Part shown: piece by piece, positions 7,677-15,407 of the stretch
Layout: the number at the start of each line of letters is the position of its first letter
How positions within the stretch are numbered: the first letter of the stretch is position 1
Assembly (NCBI GenBank): GCA_023450615.1
Contig: JAEXGT010000014.1
Span: forward strand, 1-37,816
DNA length: 37,816 nt
Reading direction: 5' to 3'
Source of the DNA: Pseudomonadota bacterium
GTDB taxonomy: Bacteria; Pseudomonadota; Alphaproteobacteria; Rhizobiales; Beijerinckiaceae
The notes under the pieces: generated by a model
What the model saw: only the letters and a program-made list of their open reading frames with translations
The model's database searches: none
What the model was told of the DNA's origin: nothing
Made by a program: the position numbers and the translations under genes

Positions 7677-8468
7677 TTACGAGCCTGATGCCGGGAATGT
7701 CTGCTTGAAGACACGGCCCTCGTTGTCTTTGGCTTCAATCGTCACAGGCTCGTCCGTGCTGGTGTAGCTGAACCTTATGGCTGGATCCTCACTGATGGAG
7801 ATCCCTCCTTCCAAGGTGAAAAGCATCCTCTCCCCCTGGCGAACGTCGAGCCTCTCGATAAACCATGCTGGTGTATAGAGGCGAGTGACTTGGTCCATCT
7901 GCAGGCCGGAATAATTAGGATGACGCACCTGGACTTGCGCATCGCCTCGGTCCGCGAACACTCTGAATCTCATCTCGCCAAGATGAGCCTTAGCTTCTGC
8001 CGGATCCTTGAGAGCAGGTGCGGAGCATCCGCCGGCGGACTTCACATAAGCCTTGGCCATGTACATGCGGCCATCGTCCATTGCAGCAATAGCCCTAACG
8101 AACGAATAAGACTCGATTCTCACCCGCGTAGATATATCGAATGCCGTTCGCCCATCTCTCATATGGAAGACTCCGACAATCGGCACCGGATTTTCATCCA
8201 CGACAAGGGTGAGACGGGTCACTCTGCTCATTTCGCTCTCGGGGAGCCTGATATGCACTCCGATCAGAACGATTGCCGCATCCTCGGCACGCGCCGGAGC
8301 AGTGAGAGTCAAGCGTCCGTCCCCCTCCTCCAGAATACTTTGACCGATGATCCCGGTCCGGATTTCCAGCCACGTCTTCTCTTCGTTGGCGAAAGACGAA
8401 CCCAGGGATAGCAACAGAGCCGTCAGCCCTATCGATATGACCGCGGCGATACGGGAGTGCAGGGGCAT
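7677..8468 (-). CDS. quinoprotein dehydrogenase-associated SoxYZ-like carrier protein
   Basis: 263 residues with a signal peptide (ISIGLTALLLSLGSSFA). The N-terminal half resembles SoxY and ends in the carrier motif KSAGGCSAP, with the swinging-arm Cys148. The C-terminal half (from about residue 165, MRFRVFADRGDAQVQVRHPNYSGLQMD) resembles SoxZ, so this is a SoxY-SoxZ fusion. In thiosulfate oxidation SoxYZ carries sulfur intermediates on this Cys. The fused form is a known companion of PQQ dehydrogenases with an unproven role. The ATG at 8468 was chosen because GGAGG lies nine bases upstream and it opens the signal peptide. It is the last gene of the xox block, 75 nt after the rhodanese-like gene. 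Confidence 0.88.
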   Translation of the reverse strand: MPLHSRIAAVISIGLTALLLSLGSSFANEEKTWLEIRTGIIGQSILEEGDGRLTLTAPARAEDAAIVLIGVHIRLPESEMSRVTRLTLVVDENPVPIVGVFHMRDGRTAFDISTRVRIESYSFVRAIAAMDDGRMYMAKAYVKSAGGCSAPALKDPAEAKAHLGEMRFRVFADRGDAQVQVRHPNYSGLQMDQVTRLYTPAWFIERLDVRQGERMLFTLEGGISISEDPAIRFSYTSTDEPVTIEAKDNEGRVFKQTFPASGS

Positions 8469-8543
8469 AAAACAACCTCCAAGCAGAGCCATGCCGGACG
8501 AAGTTGCGTCTCCAAGAACCATATCGACGCGAGTGCTTTCCGA

Positions 8544-9113
8544 TTATGGACTTTTCTGCGCCTTCTCGACGGGAAGGCCGGCATCCTTCCACCCGTCGGC
8601 ACCTTCCGGATACCAGTATACGACAGAGTAATTATAACTCAGAGCGCGCTTGGCGGCATTCCAAGACATCCAGCAATTTCGCTGACAGAAGAAGACGAGA
8701 GGATGTGAAGGATCCGCCTTTGAGGCTCTATCTAGGCCGTGGCGAAAGTATATTTCCATTTCGGCTGAAAGCTCGCCAAAGCCAACATTGGGCAGCCACA
8801 TGGCACCTGGAATACTGTCATGCGATGGGGATCGCCAAAGAGTTTCAGGAGGCAGATTGGCAGGGCGTCCTGGCTGGGGAAGAACATCGATGAATGAGGC
8901 ACCCCCACGCCGCCAAAGCCTTTCGGCTTCCGCCGTTCCGATCACCACTGCTCCCTTAAGGGTTTGTGGCGTGGGGGCTCTGTAGTCGCTGAGCCGATAG
9001 CCTTCAGGCTCCCCCGGACCCTGAGCATGGGCGGACGATCCTGGAAGGATGCATACAAGAATGCCGGCAATCTTTGAGCCAAGTGCCAGCGCAAGCCGGT
9101 GTCGACGCTTCAT
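8544..9113 (-). CDS. rhodanese-like PQQ-catabolism-associated protein (CXXCW family)
   Basis: 189 residues with a signal peptide (cleavage near AHA-QGPG). The body has a rhodanese-like layout, including SIPGAMWLPNVG and the active-site loop LVFFCQRNCWMSWNAAKRAL, with Cys143, Cys147 and Trp148. The family is named for a CXXCW motif; here three residues separate the cysteines. It is periplasmic and its catalytic Cys could carry a sulfane sulfur or a disulfide. Its ATG overlaps the stop of the binding-protein gene (ATGA at 9113-9110). The combination with the SoxYZ-like carrier and zinc hydrolase suggests one periplasmic relay serving XoxF; the chemistry is not established. Confidence 0.88.
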   Translation of the reverse strand: MKRRHRLALALGSKIAGILVCILPGSSAHAQGPGEPEGYRLSDYRAPTPQTLKGAVVIGTAEAERLWRRGGASFIDVLPQPGRPANLPPETLWRSPSHDSIPGAMWLPNVGFGELSAEMEIYFRHGLDRASKADPSHPLVFFCQRNCWMSWNAAKRALSYNYSVVYWYPEGADGWKDAGLPVEKAQKSP

Positions 9114-10030
9114 GGCTTATTGCCTTGCGACGGTAGTTCCTCAATAAGACGGCCGTTATCGTCTAAAAGAGGCACACCGTATGAGAGGAGCACACGGTTG
9201 ATGTCTGCCTGACGCTTCTGGATCACATGGTTGAGCGCCCGCTTCCATTCAATTTCGTTCGGGCGAATTCCAAGAGCGATACGATATGCGAGAGGTGGTC
9301 TCTCGGTCTCGCTGATCAATGGCACCTTGACGAGCGCGCCTTCGTGCTGTGATGCGAGATAGCCTGCGATAGGCCCCCAAAGAACGCCGATGTCGAGGCG
9401 CTCCGCCACAAGATCCGCAATCATCTCCTCCGCTGGAGATTCGAAACGCCGATCGACAAGAAGCGAATAGGACTTCATGTTTTGCCCCAGACCAAGATTC
9501 TCTAGATGGTCGACAGGCGGAGTTGCCGCAATCACACCAATCCGCTTGGACCTAAGCCTCGGGTCCGAGAGCTGCTTAAGGCCAGAGAGTTCACCGCCAG
9601 GCTTCACGAGCGCTGTGTAAACCGTGCGGTAGTACGGATTGGAATTCTGAACGACATCGGCGCCAACAGCATATCCGATGATAACGTCGCATAGCTTGAG
9701 GCCGAGAGTGTTCCGCACAAAGCCAGGCCCCTGCGGCATCCAATAATAGCGAAGCGGAACCTTAAGCTCGTCTGCAAGAATGGTTGCGATCTTGTTCTCG
9801 AATCCCTCCCCCTTTCGGTTCGTGAAAGGCATGTTGGCTGGGTCTGCACACACACGCAGAACGTCTGGGGTAACGAGATCAGGAAGATGCTGCGCTTGAG
9901 CAGGGATTAAGGCGCTGACGCCAAGGGTATAAGCAGCAATTCCCGTCACAGCGAGCATTCGCCGGATCGGATCGGCCTTACCCACCGAAACACGTTTTCT
10001 CGGCATCTTTCGCAGACTGAGGCTTTTCAT
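9110..10030 (-). CDS. xoxJ: quinoprotein dehydrogenase-associated periplasmic binding protein (XoxJ/MxaJ-like)
   Basis: 306 residues of the amino-acid-type solute-binding fold. After a long basic leader and hydrophobic stretch (GIAAYTLGVSALIPAQAQ), the mature part begins LPDLVTPDVLRVCADPANMPFTNRKGEGFENKIA, typical of this family. Related XoxJ has been suggested to bind or help activate XoxF rather than feed a transporter. The ATG at 10030 was preferred over 10099 because GGAGAAGAGAG precedes it; it still overlaps xoxG by 53 nt. No dedicated permease lies beside it. It could alternatively be the binding protein of the PedBC-type transporter at 1052-2640. Confidence 0.88.
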   Translation of the reverse strand: MKSLSLRKMPRKRVSVGKADPIRRMLAVTGIAAYTLGVSALIPAQAQHLPDLVTPDVLRVCADPANMPFTNRKGEGFENKIATILADELKVPLRYYWMPQGPGFVRNTLGLKLCDVIIGYAVGADVVQNSNPYYRTVYTALVKPGGELSGLKQLSDPRLRSKRIGVIAATPPVDHLENLGLGQNMKSYSLLVDRRFESPAEEMIADLVAERLDIGVLWGPIAGYLASQHEGALVKVPLISETERPPLAYRIALGIRPNEIEWKRALNHVIQKRQADINRVLLSYGVPLLDDNGRLIEELPSQGNKP

Positions 10031-10523
10031 CTCTCTTCTCCGGCCGGCCACGGTCGAGTGCACCCTCGGCTCGCGCCCGGAGATAGACGTAAATGTCATC
10101 CAGGTAACAGACTACATTCTGGTTAGTGCCGAATGATGGCATGACGCTAGTGTTGCCGCTGCGAGCGACCTGACGGCCCTGGATGACCACTTCTGTGAAC
10201 TGCTGATAGGTCAAGTTCTTGAGAGATTCCGCCAACGCTGGAGCATAGGTCGATCCTGCCGCATCGGGGCCATGACAGGTATGACAATCCCCATGATAGC
10301 GTCGGAAACCGGAATACGTGTACCAGTCTACAGTTCCGTCCGGCTTAATCCTGTAGGTCGGGTTACCCTCGGCATCAAAGAACTTTCCGTCTTCCTCCCG
10401 TGCCGGAGTGGCCGGCTCGGCCCGCAGTTCTCCATTTGGTATTAAAAGAAACGCCAAGAAACCAACCTTGATGACAACCTCGGCCTTTGATCGCACAGCC
10501 GCTCGAAACTTCGTGATCAACAC
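9978..10523 (-). CDS. xoxG: cytochrome c, electron acceptor of XoxF methanol dehydrogenase
   Basis: 181 residues with a signal region (VIKVGFLAFLLIPNGELRAEP). One haem site, CHTCH, is at residues 80-84, with a likely axial Met in SVMPSFG (Met128). Two additional cysteines (Cys139 in VVCYLDD and Cys178 near the C-terminus) match the four-Cys, methanol-metabolism-related cytochrome family and may form a disulfide. The start is GTG at 10523, supported by GAGGAGAGG immediately upstream. It lies about 100 nt after xoxF, with a hairpin between them. It accepts electrons from reduced PQQ and passes them to the respiratory chain. Confidence 0.92.
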   Translation of the reverse strand: MLITKFRAAVRSKAEVVIKVGFLAFLLIPNGELRAEPATPAREEDGKFFDAEGNPTYRIKPDGTVDWYTYSGFRRYHGDCHTCHGPDAAGSTYAPALAESLKNLTYQQFTEVVIQGRQVARSGNTSVMPSFGTNQNVVCYLDDIYVYLRARAEGALDRGRPEKRDEKPQSAKDAEKTCFGG

Positions 10524-10567
10524 TAAACCTCTCCTCGTATGGCATGATGGGCGAGAGCAAGGCAGGG

Positions 10568-10589
10568 CTGGCGCAGTTGCCTGCGCCAG
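10568..10589 (-). other. intercistronic hairpin between xoxF and xoxG
   Basis: A perfect 8-bp inverted repeat (CTGGCGCA / TGCGCCAG) with a 6-nt loop, in the 100-nt space between xoxF and xoxG. No T-run follows on the minus strand, so it is not a classic terminator. It may stabilise the xoxF end of the mRNA or attenuate downstream expression. Confidence 0.6.
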
Positions 10590-10623
10590 TCCGTAGTTTC
10601 AGCAACGATGTCTTCTCATTCGC

Positions 10624-12426
10624 TTATTGAGGGAGGGTAAAGACGGTCAGCTGTCCTCCGAGCGCGGTGTAGTTGCTCAAAGCGGAGTAGCCGCCGACAG
10701 CCCCAAGACCGGCCTGTGGATCAGTAAGCCCAGCAGCCAGACCGATTCCGGCCCAACCGCCAACACCGGAGAGGACCGCAACATACTGCTTGCCATTATG
10801 CGTGTATGTCATCACGTTTCCGATGATGCCGGACGGCGTCTTGAACTTATAGAGTTCTTTACCGGTCTTCGCGTCGACAGCTTTCAGGTATCCTTCAAGA
10901 GTGCCGTAGAACACCACATCGCCGGCCGTCGCGAGAGCGCCCGACCACACCGAGAACGTTTCGGGAAGCGCCCAGACGATCTTTCCCTCACGAGCGTCCC
11001 AGGCAACGAAATTTCCCATGCCACCATGGCTGTTCGGCGCTGGATACATGGACAGTGTGGCGCCCACATAGGGCTGACCTGGGGTGTAGTTCACCTTGTA
11101 GGGCTCGTAGTCCATGCAGACATGGTTGGTGGGGACATAGAACAGGTTGGTCCGCGGAGAATAGCTCGCCGGCTGCTGATCCTTGGTACCAAGAGCGGCC
11201 GGGCAGACGCCTTTTGTATTCACGTCCTCGCCATTCTGCTCGGTCGAGTACTGCGCTACCACCATAGGCCGGCCATACGTCTTGCTACTCTTGTCCATAT
11301 CGACCTTCGTGGCCCAATTCACGGCCGGATCGAATTTCTCGGCCACGAGCAGTTCCCCGTTGATCCGGTCGAGCGTGTACGCGAAACCGTTACGATCGAA
11401 GTGGACGAGGACTTGTCGACGCTGTCCCCCTATGTCCTGATCCGCGAGGATCATCTCATTGACGCCGTCATAGTCCCACTCGTCATGCGGGGTCATCTGG
11501 TAGACCCACTTTGCCATGCCGGTATCGATATCTCGAGCGAAGATGGTCATCGACCACTTGTTATCGCCGGGACGCTGTTTTGGATTCCAAGTCGAAGGAT
11601 TACCGCTCCCATAGTAGAAGGCATTTTGCTGCGGATCGTAGGAGAACCAACCCCAGGTACAGCCGCCGCCCGTCTTCCATTGGTCACCCTGCCATGTTTT
11701 GAGGCTAGAATCCTTGCCAACGGGCTTACCGTGTTCCGTCGTCTTCTCGGGATCCATCAACATTTCGTTGTCTGGTCCCATGGAATAAGCCCGCCAGACC
11801 TGTTTCCCTGTTTTCGTGTCATAGGCGGTCACGTGGCAACGCACGCCGAATTCACCACCCGATATGCCGACGATGATCTTATCCTTCACCGGCAACACGG
11901 TCGCAGTATTCGTCTCCCCTTTCTTGGGATCGCCGTTCACAACGGTCCAGACAGGCTTTCCTGTCTTGGCATCGAGAGCTACGAGGGTCGTGTCAGCTTG
12001 ATGCAGGAAAACCTTTCCATCTGCATACGCCAAGCCCCGATAAACTGTATCGCAGCACATGACCGGGATGACATTTGGATCCTGTTTCGGCTCGTACCTC
12101 CACAGGATCTTGCCGTCGTTGTTGAGATCAAGAGCATAGACAACATTGGGGAAAGGCGTGTGAACATACATGACATCGCCGATCACAAGGGGCGACCCCT
12201 CATGTCCGCGCAGGACGCCTGTCGAAAACGTCCATGCAACCTGCATCTTGCTCACGTTTGATGCATTGATCTGATCAAGTTTGGAAAAGCGGGTGTTGGC
12301 GTAGTCACCCGTTTGAATCGCCCATTGGTTGGGATCTTGAATAAGCTTCTGCAGCTCATCATTCGCATTAGCCGGCACAATGCCAGCTGCGATAGCTAAC
12401 ACAGACATTAGGCGCAACGCTCTCAT
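10624..12426 (-). CDS. xoxF: XoxF, lanthanide-dependent PQQ methanol dehydrogenase
   Basis: 600 residues; the start ATG 12426 follows GGGAGGAAC and opens a signal peptide (MSVLAIAAGIVPANA). It is an eight-bladed quinoprotein propeller that oxidises methanol, and possibly formaldehyde, in the periplasm. Diagnostic residues are the adjacent Cys124-Cys125, Glu192 in GGEFG, Asn276 in GSGNPSTWNP, catalytic Asp318, and the extra Asp320 in DEWDYDGVNE. Calcium-type MxaF has Ala at that last position; Asp marks lanthanide enzymes. Tryptophan-docking repeats such as DAKTGKPVW are also present. No mxaF or mxaI is seen here. Only one dehydrogenase gene lies in the locus. Confidence 0.97.
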   Translation of the reverse strand: MRALRLMSVLAIAAGIVPANANDELQKLIQDPNQWAIQTGDYANTRFSKLDQINASNVSKMQVAWTFSTGVLRGHEGSPLVIGDVMYVHTPFPNVVYALDLNNDGKILWRYEPKQDPNVIPVMCCDTVYRGLAYADGKVFLHQADTTLVALDAKTGKPVWTVVNGDPKKGETNTATVLPVKDKIIVGISGGEFGVRCHVTAYDTKTGKQVWRAYSMGPDNEMLMDPEKTTEHGKPVGKDSSLKTWQGDQWKTGGGCTWGWFSYDPQQNAFYYGSGNPSTWNPKQRPGDNKWSMTIFARDIDTGMAKWVYQMTPHDEWDYDGVNEMILADQDIGGQRRQVLVHFDRNGFAYTLDRINGELLVAEKFDPAVNWATKVDMDKSSKTYGRPMVVAQYSTEQNGEDVNTKGVCPAALGTKDQQPASYSPRTNLFYVPTNHVCMDYEPYKVNYTPGQPYVGATLSMYPAPNSHGGMGNFVAWDAREGKIVWALPETFSVWSGALATAGDVVFYGTLEGYLKAVDAKTGKELYKFKTPSGIIGNVMTYTHNGKQYVAVLSGVGGWAGIGLAAGLTDPQAGLGAVGGYSALSNYTALGGQLTVFTLPQ

Positions 12427-12926
12427 CTGGGTTCCTCCCGGGATGCGCGTGCCGTATCGAGAGCGAACGGCATACTGCACACCCGCTGTTTTAGCGTTAG
12501 GGGGATTCGAGAGCCTCGGCACCGTATCGCGACCAGCAACTTCGCCCGGTCCTCAACGGGCCGAGAGGAAGCCACGGAGTCGCGAAAAGCTTCGCCTCCC
12601 TAAGCGAAACCGTTAAAACCGAAGCCAGCCAAAATCATAGGGCGGATTTATGCGCCTAGCAATGACAAGACTTCACAACTACAGTCAATGGCATAACTAT
12701 ACTATTGCCACCGAGGCATATCTCTAAATAACCGCCACTATTCGCCCCACAAAACCAAGTACGCCCAAAAATATCCATCTTCTTGGAGTTCACCTCAGAA
12801 CGGACACAAATTTCATCGATGCAATCAAGCTCGACGGTCAGGCGTTTGATGCTTGCAGCATGGAATATTCACTTCCTTTTGCCGCAACCGAATAGCTTGC
12901 AGTGAGAAGCCACCCGTACGTTCCGA
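12427..12926 (-). promoter_or_regulatory. 500-nt leader and presumed promoter region of xoxF
   Basis: No convincing gene is seen on either strand. The stretch is AT-richer than its neighbours around 12650-12790. TTGACT (12688-12683, minus) and TATAGT-like words occur, but I could not pair them with proper spacing. The length suggests that xoxF has its own regulated promoter, separate from the transporter-hydrolase unit upstream. A long 5' leader is possible. Confidence 0.4.
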
Positions 12927-13901
12927 TCACTCCCATTCGAGTTCGTGGAACGCCGCCGTAGCGTTGCGAGAGTTAAACTCATCGAAGAGCAGCCAAGAGC
13001 CAGCTTCCGTCCGTGCCGCCTGCTGGGCGGCTTCGCTGATTGTGCCTCCTGATCGGATCAATGACCGCACTTCACCCGCCAGGCGGGACAGGTATCTCTC
13101 CATAGGCGCCGCGGCCTCCGGCCATGCTGTCGTTGGAGATCCGTGACCGGGCACCACGCGAGAAGCAGGCCGGGCACTCAGGGCCCTCAATGTGAGGATC
13201 CAGCCTGTGAGGCTACCATCCAGGGCGGGAAGATGGTCGAGAAAGAAAAGATCGCCGAGAAACCACGTATCAGTCGCCACATCGAGCACTGTGACATCAG
13301 TATTCGTGTGAGCCGTGCGCCAAGCCTCCACTCGAAGCCGACGGTCGCCGAGATCGAGTTCGACCGTTTCCTCAACCAGAAGCGTTGGCGGCACGATCTG
13401 GCTGCCCCTGAACGAGAGACCAATCAAGGCGCTGTTGGCTGTCAAGTAAGCTCTCTCACGATCAGCCAGAGCCCGCGGGAGATTGTGATGCCCGACAAAA
13501 ATCGTCTCATCCGCCTTGAACGCAGCATTACCGAGGACATGGTCAGGATGCATGTGGGTATTGATGACGTAGAGGATAGGCTGCGTGACCCGCAGTCGAA
13601 TTGCTGCGAGAAGCCTCTTGCCTGCTGCCAAGCTTCCGCCAGTGTCGATGACCGCAACGCCATCCCGACCGACGACAAAACCGACATTCGCAATGGCTCC
13701 GAGATTGTTCTCGTTCGCAAGGGCCACCGGAGCCTCGTGGACGAATACCCCTGACGCGATTTCCTTGACGGGAAGCGGACTTGCTTCATCAGCTCGAAGC
13801 GGCAGCAAGGATGTTGCCCCGAAGCTTATGGCGACAGCACAGAAGCTGACGATGCGCGCCGTCGCTCTGTAAAGTTCCGCGGTGCCGGCAAGTCCGATCA
13901 T
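12927..13901 (-). CDS. quinoprotein relay system zinc metallohydrolase (metallo-beta-lactamase fold)
   Basis: 324 residues. The N-terminus (SFCAVAISFGATSLLPLRA) looks like a signal peptide, so it is likely periplasmic. The metal-binding HxHxDH motif is in INTHMHPDH (His116, His118, Asp120, His121). Later metal ligands are likely in WRTAHTNTDVTV, FLGDLFFLDH and VVPGHGSP. Proteins of this kind accompany PQQ dehydrogenases and SoxYZ-like carriers, hence the relay-system name; the substrate is unknown. Its ATG overlaps the stop of the ABC ATPase gene (ATGA at 13901-13898), coupling it to the SsuABC-like transporter. Confidence 0.9.
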   Translation of the reverse strand: MIGLAGTAELYRATARIVSFCAVAISFGATSLLPLRADEASPLPVKEIASGVFVHEAPVALANENNLGAIANVGFVVGRDGVAVIDTGGSLAAGKRLLAAIRLRVTQPILYVINTHMHPDHVLGNAAFKADETIFVGHHNLPRALADRERAYLTANSALIGLSFRGSQIVPPTLLVEETVELDLGDRRLRVEAWRTAHTNTDVTVLDVATDTWFLGDLFFLDHLPALDGSLTGWILTLRALSARPASRVVPGHGSPTTAWPEAAAPMERYLSRLAGEVRSLIRSGGTISEAAQQAARTEAGSWLLFDEFNSRNATAAFHELEWE

Positions 13902-14674
13902 TGGCTCGGCCCATTATGAGGAAGCGCCGTTTGACCTAATGATATCGTCTGAGGGAAATCCGCAGCAAGCTTCATCAGCCTCTCTTCGATCCATCTGTCG
14001 GTACGAAGATTGCGCGGCGTCGTAACCTCGATGTCGGCAATCGGCTGTGCAGGTCGGGATGCCAGAAGCACCAGGCGGTCAGCGAGCGCCAATGCCTCAC
14101 GAACGTTATGCGTTACCATGAGGACACTCATCCGTCTTCTTGAGACAAGATCGAAAACGGTCGCCCGCAAATCGGCCGCAGCACGTTCGTCCAACGAAAT
14201 GAATGGTTCGTCCAGCACTAGCAATGCAGGCTCGATCACGAGCGCGCGAGCCAGCGCCACACGGCGCGCAAGACCACCCGAAAGCTCGCTCGGATAACGT
14301 CGCCTCCACTCGGTCAGCCGTAGATCAGCGAGCAGGTCGTCGATAGGCCGATGACGCTCGCGCCTGGGCAGTACCAGCCGGATGTTTTCTTCAACCGTGC
14401 GCCACGGCAGGAGGCGCGGCTCTTGGAAGACCATTCCGACCGAGAGCCCGGACGCGGGATGGACCCTACCTTCGAAATCTCGATCCAATCCAATCAGGAT
14501 ACGCAAGATCGTTGTCTTGCCGATTCCCGAAGGACCGATCAGGCACAGCGTCTCATTGCGATTGAGGGTAAGGCGAAACCCGCGAAGAATTTCCAGCGGC
14601 GGCAATCCCTTGCGCTGGTAAACCTTCCGGTCGATCTCAAGTCGCAGAGGAAACAAGGCGCCAACGTCTTGCAT
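13898..14674 (-). CDS. ABC transporter ATP-binding protein, nitrate/sulfonate/taurine type
   Basis: About 258 residues. It has Walker A GPSGIGKTT, the Q-loop region VGMVFQEPRLLPWRTVEENI, a signature read as LSGGLARR (Gln replaced by Leu relative to LSGGQ), Walker B ALLVLDEPF, and the switch HNVREAL. The pattern VFQEPRLLPW is typical of SsuB/TauB. ATG 14674 was chosen because the longer frame to 14719 would begin with TTG; no strong ribosome site is seen, and the gene overlaps the permease by 38 nt. It powers the transporter formed with the next two genes. The substrate is unknown; the SsuB resemblance does not prove sulfonate transport. Confidence 0.87.
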   Translation of the reverse strand: MQDVGALFPLRLEIDRKVYQRKGLPPLEILRGFRLTLNRNETLCLIGPSGIGKTTILRILIGLDRDFEGRVHPASGLSVGMVFQEPRLLPWRTVEENIRLVLPRRERHRPIDDLLADLRLTEWRRRYPSELSGGLARRVALARALVIEPALLVLDEPFISLDERAAADLRATVFDLVSRRRMSVLMVTHNVREALALADRLVLLASRPAQPIADIEVTTPRNLRTDRWIEERLMKLAADFPQTISLGQTALPHNGPSQ

Positions 14675-15407
14675 AGAATTCGAAAGGCTGAAGGACAACA
14701 GTGTCAATGAGAAGAACAACGGCTGTGAAGGCGAGGCTGTATCCCAGAAGGGCCGCTACGTTGAACAACTGGAAATAATAGGAAAGTGCGTATCCGACTC
14801 CGTCCGGCCGCCCGAGAAGTTCTACGACGAGCACGACCTTCCAGACCAGGGCAAGGCCCGAGCGGGCCGCAGCGGCCGCATAAGGTTCGACCTGGGGTAA
14901 GAGAATATGACGAATCCAAGTTCGGCGATCGAACCGGAACGCCTGACGCATTTCCTCAATCTGGGGATCGAGAGAGCGGGCTCCCTCCCGCATGATCACC
15001 GCGACGTTCGGAATCTTGTTGAGGGTCACTGCGGCGATGGCAGCAGTTTCGGAGAGGCCGAGCCAGACATAGCACAGGATGATGATCACGAGTGCCGGCG
15101 TATTGAGCAGAATCATGAGCCATGAATCCAAGATCCTGTCAGAAGTTGGCGATCGACCGAGCACTAATCCGATCGTCCCTCCAATGATCATCGCCAGTGA
15201 GAAAGCAGCAAAAACCCGCCTCAACGTTGCTGTAAGATTATGAAGCAAATCCCCTGATTGAGCCTCCTTCACGATAAAGGCGAAAACAGTGGCAGGCGGC
15301 GGAAGAACTCCGCTGCTGAGAAATGTTGTCGCTAACTGCCAGAGAAGAAGAAGCAGGAGGATCGACAACAATCGAGGAAGGAATCCGCTCTGCATAAGTA
15401 TGCTCAT
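14637..15407 (-). CDS. ABC transporter permease, SsuC/TauC type
   Basis: 256 residues with about six membrane segments. The binding-protein-dependent permease loop is in the region from SLDPQIEEMRQAF to LLPQVEPYAAAAARSGLALVWK, the EAA-like contact site for the ATPase. The N-terminus LPPPATVFAFIVKEAQSGDLLHNLTATLRRVFAAFSLA is typical of SsuC-like permeases, whose substrates include alkanesulfonates and taurine. Its ATG shares a base with the stop of the binding-protein gene (TGATG at 15409-15405). It is the middle gene of a coupled four-gene unit ending in the zinc hydrolase. Confidence 0.9.
   Translation of the reverse strand: MSILMQSGFLPRLLSILLLLLLWQLATTFLSSGVLPPPATVFAFIVKEAQSGDLLHNLTATLRRVFAAFSLAMIIGGTIGLVLGRSPTSDRILDSWLMILLNTPALVIIILCYVWLGLSETAAIAAVTLNKIPNVAVIMREGARSLDPQIEEMRQAFRFDRRTWIRHILLPQVEPYAAAAARSGLALVWKVVLVVELLGRPDGVGYALSYYFQLFNVAALLGYSLAFTAVVLLIDTVVLQPFEFYARRWRLVSSAT

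Noticed and set aside
10627..12261. 544-codon open frame on the plus strand
   Set aside because: It lies wholly opposite xoxF. It has no ribosome site or recognisable domain and arises from the codon bias of the true gene.
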